Assembly (NCBI GenBank): GCA_900551055.1
Contig: URUK01000016.1
Span: 1-56,155 of the forward strand
Direction of reading: 5' to 3'
Source: an uncultured Prevotella sp.
GTDB lineage: Bacteria > Bacteroidota > Bacteroidia > Bacteroidales > Bacteroidaceae
Length of the DNA: 56,155 bases
The position numbers were made by a program, and so were the translations under genes. Every line of letters begins with the position of its first letter. The stretch's first letter is position 1. Below the pieces are notes generated by a model. That model did no database searches. It was given only the letters and a program-made list of their open reading frames with translations, and was not told where the DNA came from. This document shows positions 34,194-42,589 of this stretch, piece after piece.

Positions 34194-34299
34194 AAATTGA
34201 GAATTGAGAATGTGGAATTGATAATTATGATTTGTTTTGTTGGCAGACAGCCTTAAAGGTAATCACAATTATCAATTCCACATTCTCAATTCTCAATTT
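34194..34299. repeat. AATTGAG hairpin element (family E), near-perfect copy
   Basis: The left arm 34194-34232 and right arm 34261-34299 match at 38 of 39 positions. The loop-side core TAATTATGATTTG and GGTAATCACAATTAT is shared with the purL insertion at 22224-22333. The right end continues into array copy 10 through CTCAATTTAAAACACGGCAA, the same junction as at 45070. Confidence 0.93.
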
Positions 34300-34410
34300 A
34301 AAACACGGCAAATTGGAATGCAAAAGGCCGTCTTTTAGCGTGCAAAAGGTGGCCTTTTGGCGTGTAAAAGACGGCCTTTTGCAACGCGTTGAGTGTCAAT
34401 GCGTTACGCG
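34300..34410. repeat. Phased GGCC array, copy 10
   Basis: Unit centres lie at 34307 (CACGGCA), 34329, 34351 and 34373, each 22 bp apart; TGAGTGTCA follows at 34394 (21 bp). The stretch 34141-34586 is this composite repeat plus the pyrE promoter and leader; nothing else was seen. Confidence 0.87.
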
Positions 34411-34481
34411 GACGGCCATCGCCGGCTTTCCGGGAAGGGGCTGACGGCTGTGCCGTCAGGTTAAAAATAGGGCGATTTATT

Positions 34482-34511
34482 TTGTTTTACACGGCAAAAA
34501 CCGTAACTTTG
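34482..34511 (+). promoter_or_regulatory. pyrE promoter
   Basis: TTG (34482-34484, within TTTTG), 19 bp and TAACTTTG (34504-34511) match the Bacteroidetes consensus, 75 bp before the pyrE start. Confidence 0.8.
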
Positions 34512-34586
34512 CACGATATTATACGTGCGCCGGGCGGAAGCCGCGGGGCGCGCATGGGTGTAACAAAACGATAAAAACAAAGGAAT

Positions 34587-35219
34587 ATGGACACACTGAA
34601 AAGAGCATTGGCGTCAAAACTGCTGAAGATAAAGGCTATCAAGCTGCAGCCCGACAACCCCTTTACGTGGGCTTCGGGATGGAAGTCTCCGTTTTATTGT
34701 GACAACCGCAAGACGCTGTCTTATCCCGACCTGCGCGGCTTTGTGAAGCTTGAGCTGGCGCATGCCGTGCTCCAGCACTTCCCCGAAGCTACGGCGGTGG
34801 CCGGCGTTGCGACGGGTGCCATTGCGCAGGGTGCGCTCGTGGCCGACGAGCTTGGGCTGCCGTTCGCCTACGTGCGCAGCAAGGCCAAGGACCACGGCAT
34901 GGGCAACCTCATAGAGGGCGAGCTGCCCGAGGGCGCTAAGGTTGTTGTCATTGAAGACCTGATTTCTACCGGCGGAAGCAGCCTGAAGGCTGTAGAGGCG
35001 CTGCGTGCGGTCGGCTTCGAGGTTGTGGGCATGGTGGCGTCATACACTTACGGCTTCCCCGTGGCGCAAAAGGCGTTTGAGGATGCAGGCGTGACGCTCG
35101 TCACCCTGACCGACTACGAGCACGTGGTGGAAGAGGCCGTGGCGACAGGCTACATCACCGAGAAGGACGTAGAGCTGCTGCACGAGTGGCGCAAGGACCC
35201 GGCAAACTGGATGAAGTAA
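34587..35219 (+). CDS. pyrE: Orotate phosphoribosyltransferase
   Basis: A 210-residue enzyme that joins orotate and PRPP to give OMP in pyrimidine synthesis. SGWKSPFYCDNRKTLSYPDL is the N-terminal substrate region, and FAYVRSKAKDHGMGNLIEG is the catalytic loop. VVVIEDLISTGGSSLKAVEAL is the PRPP-binding motif. It has its own promoter, and a CCTCCC repeat starts right after the stop codon. Confidence 0.97.
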   Translation: MDTLKRALASKLLKIKAIKLQPDNPFTWASGWKSPFYCDNRKTLSYPDLRGFVKLELAHAVLQHFPEATAVAGVATGAIAQGALVADELGLPFAYVRSKAKDHGMGNLIEGELPEGAKVVVIEDLISTGGSSLKAVEALRAVGFEVVGMVASYTYGFPVAQKAFEDAGVTLVTLTDYEHVVEEAVATGYITEKDVELLHEWRKDPANWMK

Positions 35220-35370
35220 AAGCCCCCTCCCGACCTCCCCGAGGGGAGGAAGGCGGCAGTGGGCGGATGACCGGCATCATATTTATTGAAAAATATCATT
35301 AAAACCAAGCTCGTCTTATAACCTCCCTTTGGGGAAGCTGTGATGGGCTTATCATTAAATTGCAATCTTT

Positions 35371-35402
35371 CGCCTCCCCTCGGGGAGGTTGGGAGGGGGC
35401 TT
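35371..35402. repeat. CCTCCC element placed as ribosome-binding region
   Basis: CCTCCCCTCGGGGAGGTTGG and GAGGGGGCTT end 7 bp before the ATG at 35409. The GGGAGGGGG run is at Shine-Dalgarno distance from the start of the SRPBCC gene, so a repeat copy probably supplies or affects its translation signal. Two further copies lie at 35220-35255 and near 35320. Confidence 0.6.
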
Positions 35403-35408
35403 CTGATT

Positions 35409-35819
35409 ATGAGCAAATACGAAAGCGGAATAAAACAAATTCCACATCCGCAAGGCGTTGTGTACAGCACGCTTAGCGACCTCAACAACATAGAACGCGT
35501 GAAAGACCGCATTCCGGCCGACAAGGCCGGGCAACTCTCGTTCGACCACGACACGGTGAGCGTAAGCGTGCCGCCTGTTGGCGCAATCAAGCTGCGCATT
35601 GTGGAGCGTGACGAGCCTAAGTGCATCAAGTTCGAGACCGAAAACTCGCCCGTGCCGATGAACCTGTGGGTGCAGCTGTTGCCCGTAACCGACACCACGT
35701 GCAAGATGCGCGTTACGGTGAAGGCCGACATTCCGCTGTTCCTCAAGCCTATGGTGGGCGGAAAACTGCAGGAAGGCGTCGACAAGATAGCCGACGCGCT
35801 GGCAATGCTGCCATACTGA
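35409..35819 (+). CDS. SRPBCC/START-like domain protein
   Basis: A 136-residue cytoplasmic protein of the START/polyketide-cyclase superfamily: a helix-grip fold that usually binds a hydrophobic ligand. The sequence YESGIKQIPHPQGVVYSTLS DLNNIERVKDRI shows the typical first strand and helices. The long C-terminal helix is KPMVGGKLQEGVDKIADALA. The start at 35409 follows the purine-rich repeat; the upstream frame is repeat DNA. The ligand is unknown. It probably shares a transcript with argH downstream or pyrE upstream, separated by repeats. Confidence 0.82.
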   Translation: MSKYESGIKQIPHPQGVVYSTLSDLNNIERVKDRIPADKAGQLSFDHDTVSVSVPPVGAIKLRIVERDEPKCIKFETENSPVPMNLWVQLLPVTDTTCKMRVTVKADIPLFLKPMVGGKLQEGVDKIADALAMLPY

Positions 35820-35824
35820 TTTTT

Positions 35825-35925
35825 TAGCAGACAAGATACAAGGGACAAGCAGACAAGACTGTTTTCAGGGCTTGTTTGTCTAAGGAAATATGCTTGTTTG
35901 CTTGTCAACTTGTCACTCGTAACTG
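35825..35925. repeat. GACAAG-type hairpin element
   Basis: GCAGACAAGATACAAGGGAC and on (35828-35860) pairs with GTTTGCTTGTCAACTTGTCACTC on the right (35893-35919). The repeat fills the gap before argH. Confidence 0.78.
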
Positions 35926-35933
35926 AAAAAAGA

Positions 35934-37268
35934 ATGAAACTTTGGGAAAAAAACTTCTCCATAAACAAGGAGATTGAACGCTTTACGGTGGGGCGCGACC
36001 GCGAGATGGACATGTATCTCGCCAAGTACGACGTTCTCGGGAGCATGGCGCACATCACCATGTTGGAGTCAATCGGACTGCTGGAAAAGGCCGAGCTGGA
36101 GCAGCTTCTTGCCGAACTGAAGCGCATCTACGCCGCATGCGAGAGCGGAGAGTTCGCCATCGAGGACGGCGTTGAGGACGTTCACTCGCAGGTCGAGCTG
36201 ATGCTTACGCGCCGTCTCGGCGACATGGGCAAGAAGATACACAGCGGACGGTCGAGGAACGACCAGGTGCTTGTCGACCTGAAGCTGTTTATACGCAACG
36301 AGATAAAGGAAATAGTGGGGCTTGTGAAGGCTCTCTTCGACGAACTGTTGCAGAAAAGCGGCGAGTACAAAAACGTGCTCATGCCCGGCTACACGCATCT
36401 GCAAGTGGCGATGCCAAGCTCGTTCGGCCTGTGGTTCGGCGCTTATGCGGAGAGCCTTGCCGACGACATGCTGTTCCTTCAGGCCGCATGGCGCATGGCC
36501 AACCGCAACCCATTGGGCAGCGCGGCGGGCTATGGCTCGTCGTTTCCGCTTGACCGCGGCATGACGACACGCCTGCTGGGCTTCGACACGATGGACTACA
36601 ACGTGGTGTACGCGCAGATGGGACGCGGCAAGACCGAGCGCAACACGGCCTTCGCTATGGCGTCAGTCGCCGGCACGCTGGCCAAGATGGCCTTCGATGC
36701 CTGCCTGTTCAACAGCCAGAACTTCGGCTTCGTCCGTCTGCCTAAAGAATGCACGACGGGCAGCAGCATCATGCCGCACAAGAAGAACCCCGACGTGTTC
36801 GAGCTGATACGCGCCAAGTGCAACAAGCTGCAGTCGCTGCCACAGCAAATCACGCTGATAATGAACAACCTTCCCTCGGGCTATTTCCGCGACCTGCAAA
36901 TAATAAAGGAGGAGTTTCTGCCTGCGTTCGGCGAACTGAAGGATTGCCTGCGCATGGCTGCTTACATCGTAAACAAGATGGAGGTGAACGAGCGCATCCT
37001 CGACGATGCGCGCTATGACCTGATGTTCTCCGTTGAGGAAGTCAACCGCCTTGCAGCAGAAGGAATGCCCTTCCGCGACGCTTACAAGAAGGTGGGGCTT
37101 GACATTGAGGCAGGCCGTTTCACGCCTAACAAGGACATCCGTCACACCCATGAAGGCTCAATCGGCAACCTTTGCAACGATAAAATCAGCGCATTGATGG
37201 ACAATATCATCGCCGGTTTCACGTTTGATAGGGTGGAGCAGGCCGAAAAAACGCTGCTCGGGCGGTAA
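35934..37268 (+). CDS. argH: Argininosuccinate lyase
   Basis: A 444-residue enzyme that splits argininosuccinate into arginine and fumarate. MKLWEKNFSINKEIERFTVG is the usual Bacteroidetes start (35934); the earlier in-frame ATG lies in repeat DNA. Signatures are DVHSQVE, KIHSGRSRNDQVL and the fumarase-superfamily loop GSSIMPHKKNPD; MPGYTHLQ also supports the call. Together with argF' at 50171 it shows the arginine pathway, which in Bacteroides runs through succinylated intermediates. Confidence 0.97.
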   Translation: MKLWEKNFSINKEIERFTVGRDREMDMYLAKYDVLGSMAHITMLESIGLLEKAELEQLLAELKRIYAACESGEFAIEDGVEDVHSQVELMLTRRLGDMGKKIHSGRSRNDQVLVDLKLFIRNEIKEIVGLVKALFDELLQKSGEYKNVLMPGYTHLQVAMPSSFGLWFGAYAESLADDMLFLQAAWRMANRNPLGSAAGYGSSFPLDRGMTTRLLGFDTMDYNVVYAQMGRGKTERNTAFAMASVAGTLAKMAFDACLFNSQNFGFVRLPKECTTGSSIMPHKKNPDVFELIRAKCNKLQSLPQQITLIMNNLPSGYFRDLQIIKEEFLPAFGELKDCLRMAAYIVNKMEVNERILDDARYDLMFSVEEVNRLAAEGMPFRDAYKKVGLDIEAGRFTPNKDIRHTHEGSIGNLCNDKISALMDNIIAGFTFDRVEQAEKTLLGR

Positions 37269-37348
37269 CGCATAGGCGTGCGCCGCTGATGCACATATCC
37301 ATTGCCGTCCGTATCCGCCTTATTTGTCCTATCCAATCAAGCAAAAAG

Positions 37349-37906
37349 ATGAAACGTTACACCTATTATATAATAGCACTGCTGGCGACAGTTCTTTTCG
37401 CCGGTTGCGGTGAAACGGAGAGCGAGTACAGCGGTTACCCGTGCCGGTTGGTGTTTGACAATAGCGCCAACAGGAGTCCGGCACTGGCTTCGGCGATGAA
37501 TGTGATGTCGCCGGGAATATTCTGCCGCATAACAATGACGGGCAATTATTTTAACTTCTCGACAAATCAGGGACTGGAAGACCAGGTGGCGTTGACTGCC
37601 ATCGACCAGCAAGTGTCAATAGCCCTCGGCGTTTACAACGGTACAGGCATTATCGTTGGTTATGGCAACTTGAACAATCCTGCCACTTTCTATGCCTATG
37701 ACAGCCAGTGCCCGAATTGTTACGTTGAGAACGGATTGCCGCGTTATTCATTGACAATGAACACCGACGGCACGGCGGAATGCGGCAGTTGCCATCGCAA
37801 ATACGATATGAATAATGGCGGTATTGTGTCAAGCGGTGACGGCGGCAACAAAATGATGCGTTACAGGGCAGGCGTTGCCGGGAATGTGCTGACTGTAAAC
37901 AATTGA
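37349..37906 (+). CDS. Lipoprotein with paired CxxC motifs (Rieske- or zinc-ribbon-like)
   Basis: A 185-residue lipoprotein with the leader MKRYTYYIIALLATVLFAGC. The only distinctive feature is CPNC (about residue 128) and CGSCHRKYDMNNGGIV (about residue 149), spaced about 20 residues apart. That spacing suits a Rieske-like fold or a zinc ribbon, although the classic Cys-X-His first motif is replaced by CPNC. It is therefore more likely zinc-binding than 2Fe-2S. Genes of this type occur alone in Bacteroidales. It is 80 bp downstream of argH and just before the tRNA promoter. Confidence 0.7.
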   Translation: MKRYTYYIIALLATVLFAGCGETESEYSGYPCRLVFDNSANRSPALASAMNVMSPGIFCRITMTGNYFNFSTNQGLEDQVALTAIDQQVSIALGVYNGTGIIVGYGNLNNPATFYAYDSQCPNCYVENGLPRYSLTMNTDGTAECGSCHRKYDMNNGGIVSSGDGGNKMMRYRAGVAGNVLTVNN

Positions 37907-37937
37907 CACGTTTTAACATTAAAATGTGTAAATTAAT

Positions 37938-37967
37938 TTGCGCTTTCGAGAAATAGGCTTATCTTTG
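37938..37967 (+). promoter_or_regulatory. tRNA promoter
   Basis: TTG (37938-37940), 19 bp and TATCTTTG (37960-37967) lie 11 bp upstream of tRNA-Gly. It is the only promoter seen before the lipoprotein gene at 38169. Confidence 0.82.
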
Positions 37968-37978
37968 CAATACTTTAT

Positions 37979-38054
37979 GCGGCAATAGCTCAGTTGGTAG
38001 AGCGCAACCTTGCCAAGGTTGAGGTCGCGGGTCCGAGTCCCGTTTGCCGCTCCA
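37979..38054 (+). tRNA. tRNA-Gly (GCC)
   Basis: A 76-nt cloverleaf. The acceptor stem is GCGGCAA with TTGCCGC, the D loop AGCTCAGTTGGTAGAGC, and the anticodon GCC in CCTTGCCAAGG. The T arm is GCGGGTCCGAGTCCCG. The discriminator T is followed by an encoded CCA. Confidence 0.95.
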
Positions 38055-38059
38055 GTGCC

Positions 38060-38145
38060 GCCGCAATGGTGGAATTGGTAGACACGAGGGACTTAAAATC
38101 CCTTGGCCAGAAATGGCTGTGCGGGTTCGAGTCCCGCTCGCGGCA
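38060..38145 (+). tRNA. tRNA-Leu (TAA)
   Basis: An 86-nt class II tRNA with a long variable arm. The anticodon stem-loop GGGACTTAAAATCCC has anticodon TAA, the D loop is TGGAATTGGTAGACA, and the T arm is GCGGGTTCGAGTCCCGC. The acceptor stem GCCGCAA with TCGCGGC has one mismatch near its base. CCA is not encoded. It starts 5 bp after tRNA-Gly. Confidence 0.92.
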
Positions 38146-38168
38146 CATCTATCTAAAAACCTTTCATT

Positions 38169-39854
38169 ATGAAAAAAAATCTTATCTTATTGTTCTCGGC
38201 GGCTTCAGTGCTTGCACTGTCGTCTTGTTCAACCAAGTTGGGTGAACTCTCTGCCGACAATTTCAAAGTAACTCCTAATCCCCTCGAGTCAAAGGGCGGA
38301 CAGGTAGCTGTTACAATTGACGGAACCTTCCCGGAGAAGTATCTGAAGAAGAAGGCTGTTGTTACTGTTGTTCCCGAGTTGCGTTACGGCGACGGACAGG
38401 TGGCACAGGGACAGGCTGCGACATTCCAGGGCGAAAAGGTGGAAGGCAACGACCAGACCATCTCTTACAAAATGGGCGGCAACTACACCATGAAGGCCAA
38501 CTACAAGTATGTTCCTGACATGCAGAAGAGCGACCTTTATATGACTTTCGACGCATATTATGGCAAGAAGAAAAAGAAGATAGAAGTTCCTGCCGTTAAG
38601 GTTGCGGAAGGTGTAATCGCTACATCTGAACTCTATACGAAGACTCTTGCAGGCAGCGGAGCTTGCATCGCTCCTGATACTTTCCAGCGTGTACGCGCCC
38701 AGAGGCAGGAATCTCAAATCAAGTTCCTCATCAATCAGGCAAACCTTCGCAAGAGCGAGCTGAAGAACAATTCTGTTCAGGAATTCGTGAAGTTGCTTAA
38801 GGACATTAACGACAACCAGGAGAAGCTGAACCTGAAGAACGTAGAGGTTCTTGCTTACGCATCTCCTGATGGTGGTGTCGAGTTCAACGACAAGTTGGCA
38901 AGCAAGCGTCAGGACGTGTCTGTAGACTATGCGGAGAAGCAGCTCAAGGAAGCTGAACTTGCAGGCGACGTTACCGGCAAGTATACCGCACAGGACTGGG
39001 ACGGCTTCCAGAAGCTGGTTGCTGCTTCAAACATCCAGGACAAGGACGTAATTCTCCGTGTTCTTTCAATGTATCAGGATCCGGAAGAGCGCGAGCAGCA
39101 AATCCGCAACATGTCTGCTGGCTTCCGCGAGCTTGCTGACGGCATCCTTCCTGAACTCCGCCGTTCACGCCTCATCATCAACTATGAGACAATCGGACGC
39201 AGCGACGAGCAAATCAAGGAGCAGTACAAGAGCGACGCTGCACAGTTGAGCGTTGACGAAATGCTGTACGCTGCAACACTTGAGGACAACCTCGACGCTA
39301 AGGAGGCAATCTACAAGAAGACCACTGAAGTTTATCCTAACGACTACCGCGCATACAACAACGTTGCAGCCATCGAGTTTGCAAAGGGCAACGACGCAGA
39401 GGCTAAGAACTATCTGTCAAAGGCTCAGAGCATCAACGGCAACGCAGCTGAAGTTAACGCAAACCTCGGTCTTTTGGCTTTGAAGGAAGGAAATATTGCA
39501 GAGGCTGAGAATTACATCGCAAAGGGCAACACTGTAAGCGATTACAACAAGGTGCTCGGTACGCTCAACCTTGCAAAGGGTGACTATGCAACAGCAGAGC
39601 AGAACCTCAATGGCATCAACTGCAACACTACTGCTTTGGCACAGATTCTTAACAAGAACTACGCCGGTGCGGCAACAACTCTCGGCAACATCGAGAACAA
39701 GGATGCAATGACTGACTACTTGCAGGCTATCCTTAACGCACGTCAGGGCAACAATGATGCAGCTTCTTCTTACCTGAAGAGTGCTTTGCAGAAGGATTCT
39801 TCACTCTCAACTTACGCTAACAACGACCTTGAGCTGTCAAACGTCAGCAAATAA
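38169..39854 (+). CDS. OmpA/TPR-type outer-membrane lipoprotein
   Basis: A 561-residue lipoprotein (leader MKKNLILLFSAASVLALSSC). An N-terminal beta-rich region is followed by a segment resembling an OmpA-like fold (LKNVEVLAYASPDGGVEFND, then LASKRQDVSVDYAEKQL). Tetratricopeptide helices then run from about residue 355 to the end (YPNDYRAYNNVAAIEFAKGN and NANLGLLALKEGNIAEAENY). Codons differ from the neighbours, with many GCA, GCT, AAG and TCT, as expected of a highly expressed protein. It starts 23 bp after tRNA-Leu with no promoter between. A structural cell-envelope role, by peptidoglycan binding, is inferred. Confidence 0.88.
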   Translation: MKKNLILLFSAASVLALSSCSTKLGELSADNFKVTPNPLESKGGQVAVTIDGTFPEKYLKKKAVVTVVPELRYGDGQVAQGQAATFQGEKVEGNDQTISYKMGGNYTMKANYKYVPDMQKSDLYMTFDAYYGKKKKKIEVPAVKVAEGVIATSELYTKTLAGSGACIAPDTFQRVRAQRQESQIKFLINQANLRKSELKNNSVQEFVKLLKDINDNQEKLNLKNVEVLAYASPDGGVEFNDKLASKRQDVSVDYAEKQLKEAELAGDVTGKYTAQDWDGFQKLVAASNIQDKDVILRVLSMYQDPEEREQQIRNMSAGFRELADGILPELRRSRLIINYETIGRSDEQIKEQYKSDAAQLSVDEMLYAATLEDNLDAKEAIYKKTTEVYPNDYRAYNNVAAIEFAKGNDAEAKNYLSKAQSINGNAAEVNANLGLLALKEGNIAEAENYIAKGNTVSDYNKVLGTLNLAKGDYATAEQNLNGINCNTTALAQILNKNYAGAATTLGNIENKDAMTDYLQAILNARQGNNDAASSYLKSALQKDSSLSTYANNDLELSNVSK

Positions 39855-39867
39855 ACAAGGCTGACGC

Positions 39868-40881
39868 ATGAAGCGGCTTATACATATCTTTATACTCACC
39901 TTGGTTCTGGTTGCCTGCGGTTCACGCAGAGGTTACTTCAGCTTGGAGGGCCGGTTATTCAACCTGAACCAAGGTGAGTTTTATGTTTACAGTCCTGACG
40001 GTGTCTTCGACGGTGTCGATACGATAAAAGTCGAGGGCGGCCGTTTTGCCTTTGAGACGCCTTGCAAGGAAAACGGCACCATAATGATTGTTTTTCCGAA
40101 CTTTTCGGAACAGCCGGTGTTTGTTGAACCGGGCAAGTCTGTCACGATAAAGGGCGACGCCTCGCACCTCAAGGAGATAGAAATCGAAGGCACTGACGAG
40201 AACAAACTGATGAACGGTTTTCGTCAGCAGATAGCCAAGGCTTCGCCTCCTGAAGTGATGGAATATGCCGAGAAGTTTGTAAGGAACAACCCGGAGTCGC
40301 CTGTAAGCGTTTATATCCTGCGGAAATATTTTGTCGGTGGCAGCGGCGTTCCAAGCCGTAATGAAATAGAAAAGGCCGAACAGCTTGTATCAATAGTTTA
40401 CAAGGCGCAGCCCAAGAACGGTCAAGTTGCCCGTATGTCGCGATATGTCAAGGATGCGAAAAACGGAGTGGTGGGTGCCAGCCTGCCGAAATTTGCTGTG
40501 AAAGACGTTTATGGTGCTGATGTGACAGACGCCAAGCTGAAGGGGCGTGTGGCAGTAGTGTACACATGGGCGAACTGGAATTACGAGAGCCGGACAGTGC
40601 GTGACCGTTTGAGCCGTATGAAAAGCGATTACGGCGACCGTCTCGCTTTGCTTGGCGTGAGCCTTGACGCCGGTATTGACGACTGTAAACGTTCGCTCCG
40701 CAACGATTCTACCGGCACTATATTCGTGTGCGACCAAATGATGTTCAACAGTCCGCTGATGGATATTTTCGGTTTCGGCGGAGTGAATGAGAACATCTTA
40801 TACAACGCACAAGGACGTATAATCGAACGCAACTTGAAGGCGGGAGATTTCGAATCTAAGCTGAAAACACTGTTAAACTAA
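39868..40881 (+). CDS. Thioredoxin-like lipoprotein without CxxC
   Basis: A 337-residue lipoprotein (MKRLIHIFILTLVLVACGS). Residues about 22-110 resemble DUF4369 (FSLEGRLFNLNQGEFYVYSP). The C-terminal half from about residue 205 has the TlpA/AhpC thioredoxin fold (LPKFAVKDVYGADVTDAKLK, then GRVAVVYTWANWNYESRTVR). The redox CxxC expected after the WA motif is replaced by NWNYES. The likely catalytic site is therefore lost and a binding role is more plausible. It starts 13 bp after the TPR lipoprotein and ends 7 bp before comM, so the three form an operon. Confidence 0.85.
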   Translation: MKRLIHIFILTLVLVACGSRRGYFSLEGRLFNLNQGEFYVYSPDGVFDGVDTIKVEGGRFAFETPCKENGTIMIVFPNFSEQPVFVEPGKSVTIKGDASHLKEIEIEGTDENKLMNGFRQQIAKASPPEVMEYAEKFVRNNPESPVSVYILRKYFVGGSGVPSRNEIEKAEQLVSIVYKAQPKNGQVARMSRYVKDAKNGVVGASLPKFAVKDVYGADVTDAKLKGRVAVVYTWANWNYESRTVRDRLSRMKSDYGDRLALLGVSLDAGIDDCKRSLRNDSTGTIFVCDQMMFNSPLMDIFGFGGVNENILYNAQGRIIERNLKAGDFESKLKTLLN

Positions 40882-40888
40882 TCTATTC

Positions 40889-42430
40889 ATGCTTGTAAAG
40901 ACGTTTTGCGCGGCTGTAAACGGTCTTGATGTTACTACCGTTACGGTCGAGGTAAGTATGTCGAAAGGCGTGATGTTCCATCTCACCGGGCTTGCAGACA
41001 CGGCAGTGAAAGAGAGCCGCGACCGCATTGTCGCAGCGTTGAAGAACAACGGCATACGCCTTCCTGTGGCCGACATCACAATAAACATGGCTCCTGCCGA
41101 CCTGCGTAAGGAGGGCAGCTCGTACGACCTTCCCATCGCCATCGGGCTTCTTGCCGCTATGGGTAAGGTCAAGGCAGACGTCCTTTCGCGGTATATGCTT
41201 GTCGGGGAGCTTGGCCTTGACGGCAAGATACAGCCTGTGCGCGGTGCTTTGCCTATAGCCATACGTGCACGTAAAGAAGAGTTTAAGGGGCTGATAGTGC
41301 CCCGTCAGAACATCCGTGAGGCAGCCGTTGTCAACAGGCTTGATGTCTACGGCATGGACTCAATCCTCGATGTAGTGCGCTTTTTCAACGGAGAGACGGG
41401 CTTCGAGCCTACCGTCATAGACACGCGCCGCGAGTTTTACGAGCAGCAGAGCAAGTTTGATTTGGACTTTGCCGACGTCCGCGGCCAGGAGAGTGTCAAG
41501 CGTGCGATGGAGGTAGCGGCAGCCGGCGGCCACAACATGATAATGATAGGCCCTCCGGGCAGCGGCAAGTCGATGATGGCAAAGCGGCTTCCCTCCATAC
41601 TTCCGCCGCTCTCTTTGGCGGAAAGTCTTGAGACAACGCAGATACATTCGGTAGCCGGAAAGCTTGGGCGCGACATGTCTTTGATTTCCCAAAGGCCGTT
41701 CCGCGCGCCCCACCACACCATCTCACAGGTAGCCTTGGTGGGCGGAGGAGCCAGCCCGCAGCCGGGTGAAATCTCCCTTGCGCACAACGGCGTGCTCTTC
41801 GCCGACGAATTGCCGGAGTTCAACAAGGCCACGCTTGAAGTGCTGCGCCAACCTTTGGAAGACCGCAAAATCACCATTTCGCGTGCCAAGTACACCGTTG
41901 AATATCCCTGTTCGTTCATGTTTGTGGCCTCGATGAACCCCTGTCCGTGTGGCTATCACAACGACCCTACCCGCAAGTGCGTGTGTACGCCGGGGCAAAT
42001 CCAGCGTTATTTGAACAAAATCAGCGGCCCGTTGCTCGACCGCATCGACATACAGGTAGAGATAACGCCCGTGCCTTTCAAGGACATCTCGCGCACGGCG
42101 CAGGGCGAAAGCAGCGCAAGCATACGCCAGCGTGTAATCAATGCGCGGCAGATACAGGAGCGACGCTTCCGCGAATGCCGCGGAGTCCACTGCAACGCGC
42201 AGATGTCAGAGCGGATGATTCACCAGTATGCCGAGCCTGATTCTGCCGGAATAGAGCTGTTGCGCATGGCTATGGAGCGGCTGAACCTGTCCGCCCGGGC
42301 ATATAACCGCATATTGAAGGTGGCGCGTACCATTGCTGACCTCGACGCTTCGACCGACGTTCAGGAGCAGCATCTGGCCGAAGCCATAAGTTACAGGAAC
42401 CTTGATAGGGGCGACTGGGCGGAAAGATAA
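40889..42430 (+). CDS. comM: YifB/ComM-family magnesium-chelatase-like AAA+ ATPase
   Basis: A 513-residue cytoplasmic helicase-like ATPase. The N-terminal Lon-like fold (LVKTFCAAVNGLDVTTVTVE) is followed by the AAA+ core: Walker A MIGPPGSGKSMMAKRLP, Walker B NGVLFADELPEF and the CPCGYHNDPTRKCVCTPG zinc-like loop. The C-terminal Mg_chelatase_C domain has LNLSARAYNRILKVARTIAD. ComM aids branch migration during natural transformation in other bacteria; whether this organism takes up DNA is not known. Confidence 0.94.
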   Translation: MLVKTFCAAVNGLDVTTVTVEVSMSKGVMFHLTGLADTAVKESRDRIVAALKNNGIRLPVADITINMAPADLRKEGSSYDLPIAIGLLAAMGKVKADVLSRYMLVGELGLDGKIQPVRGALPIAIRARKEEFKGLIVPRQNIREAAVVNRLDVYGMDSILDVVRFFNGETGFEPTVIDTRREFYEQQSKFDLDFADVRGQESVKRAMEVAAAGGHNMIMIGPPGSGKSMMAKRLPSILPPLSLAESLETTQIHSVAGKLGRDMSLISQRPFRAPHHTISQVALVGGGASPQPGEISLAHNGVLFADELPEFNKATLEVLRQPLEDRKITISRAKYTVEYPCSFMFVASMNPCPCGYHNDPTRKCVCTPGQIQRYLNKISGPLLDRIDIQVEITPVPFKDISRTAQGESSASIRQRVINARQIQERRFRECRGVHCNAQMSERMIHQYAEPDSAGIELLRMAMERLNLSARAYNRILKVARTIADLDASTDVQEQHLAEAISYRNLDRGDWAER

Positions 42431-42435
42431 ATCAT

Positions 42436-42585
42436 GGGGAGTTAAGTAGTAAAGAAGTAAAGGAGTTAAGACAAATGCCTTGCCGGTTGTATTAAAATTG
42501 TCTTTCTGATTAATAAATCAAATTGGACAAGTGCAACCAGCAAGGCATTTGTCTTAACTCCTTTACTTCTTTACTCCTTAACTCC
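42436..42585. repeat. GGAGTTAAG hairpin element between convergent genes
   Basis: The left arm (42436-42481, GGGGAGTTAAGTAGTAAAGA...) ends in AAGACAAATGCCTT. The right arm (42542-42585) mirrors it with AAGGCATTTGTCTTAACTCC. The stem is about 44 bp with one or two mismatches and the loop about 60 nt. It separates comM from the ABC permease read from the opposite strand. Confidence 0.92.
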
Positions 42586-42589
42586 CTTT

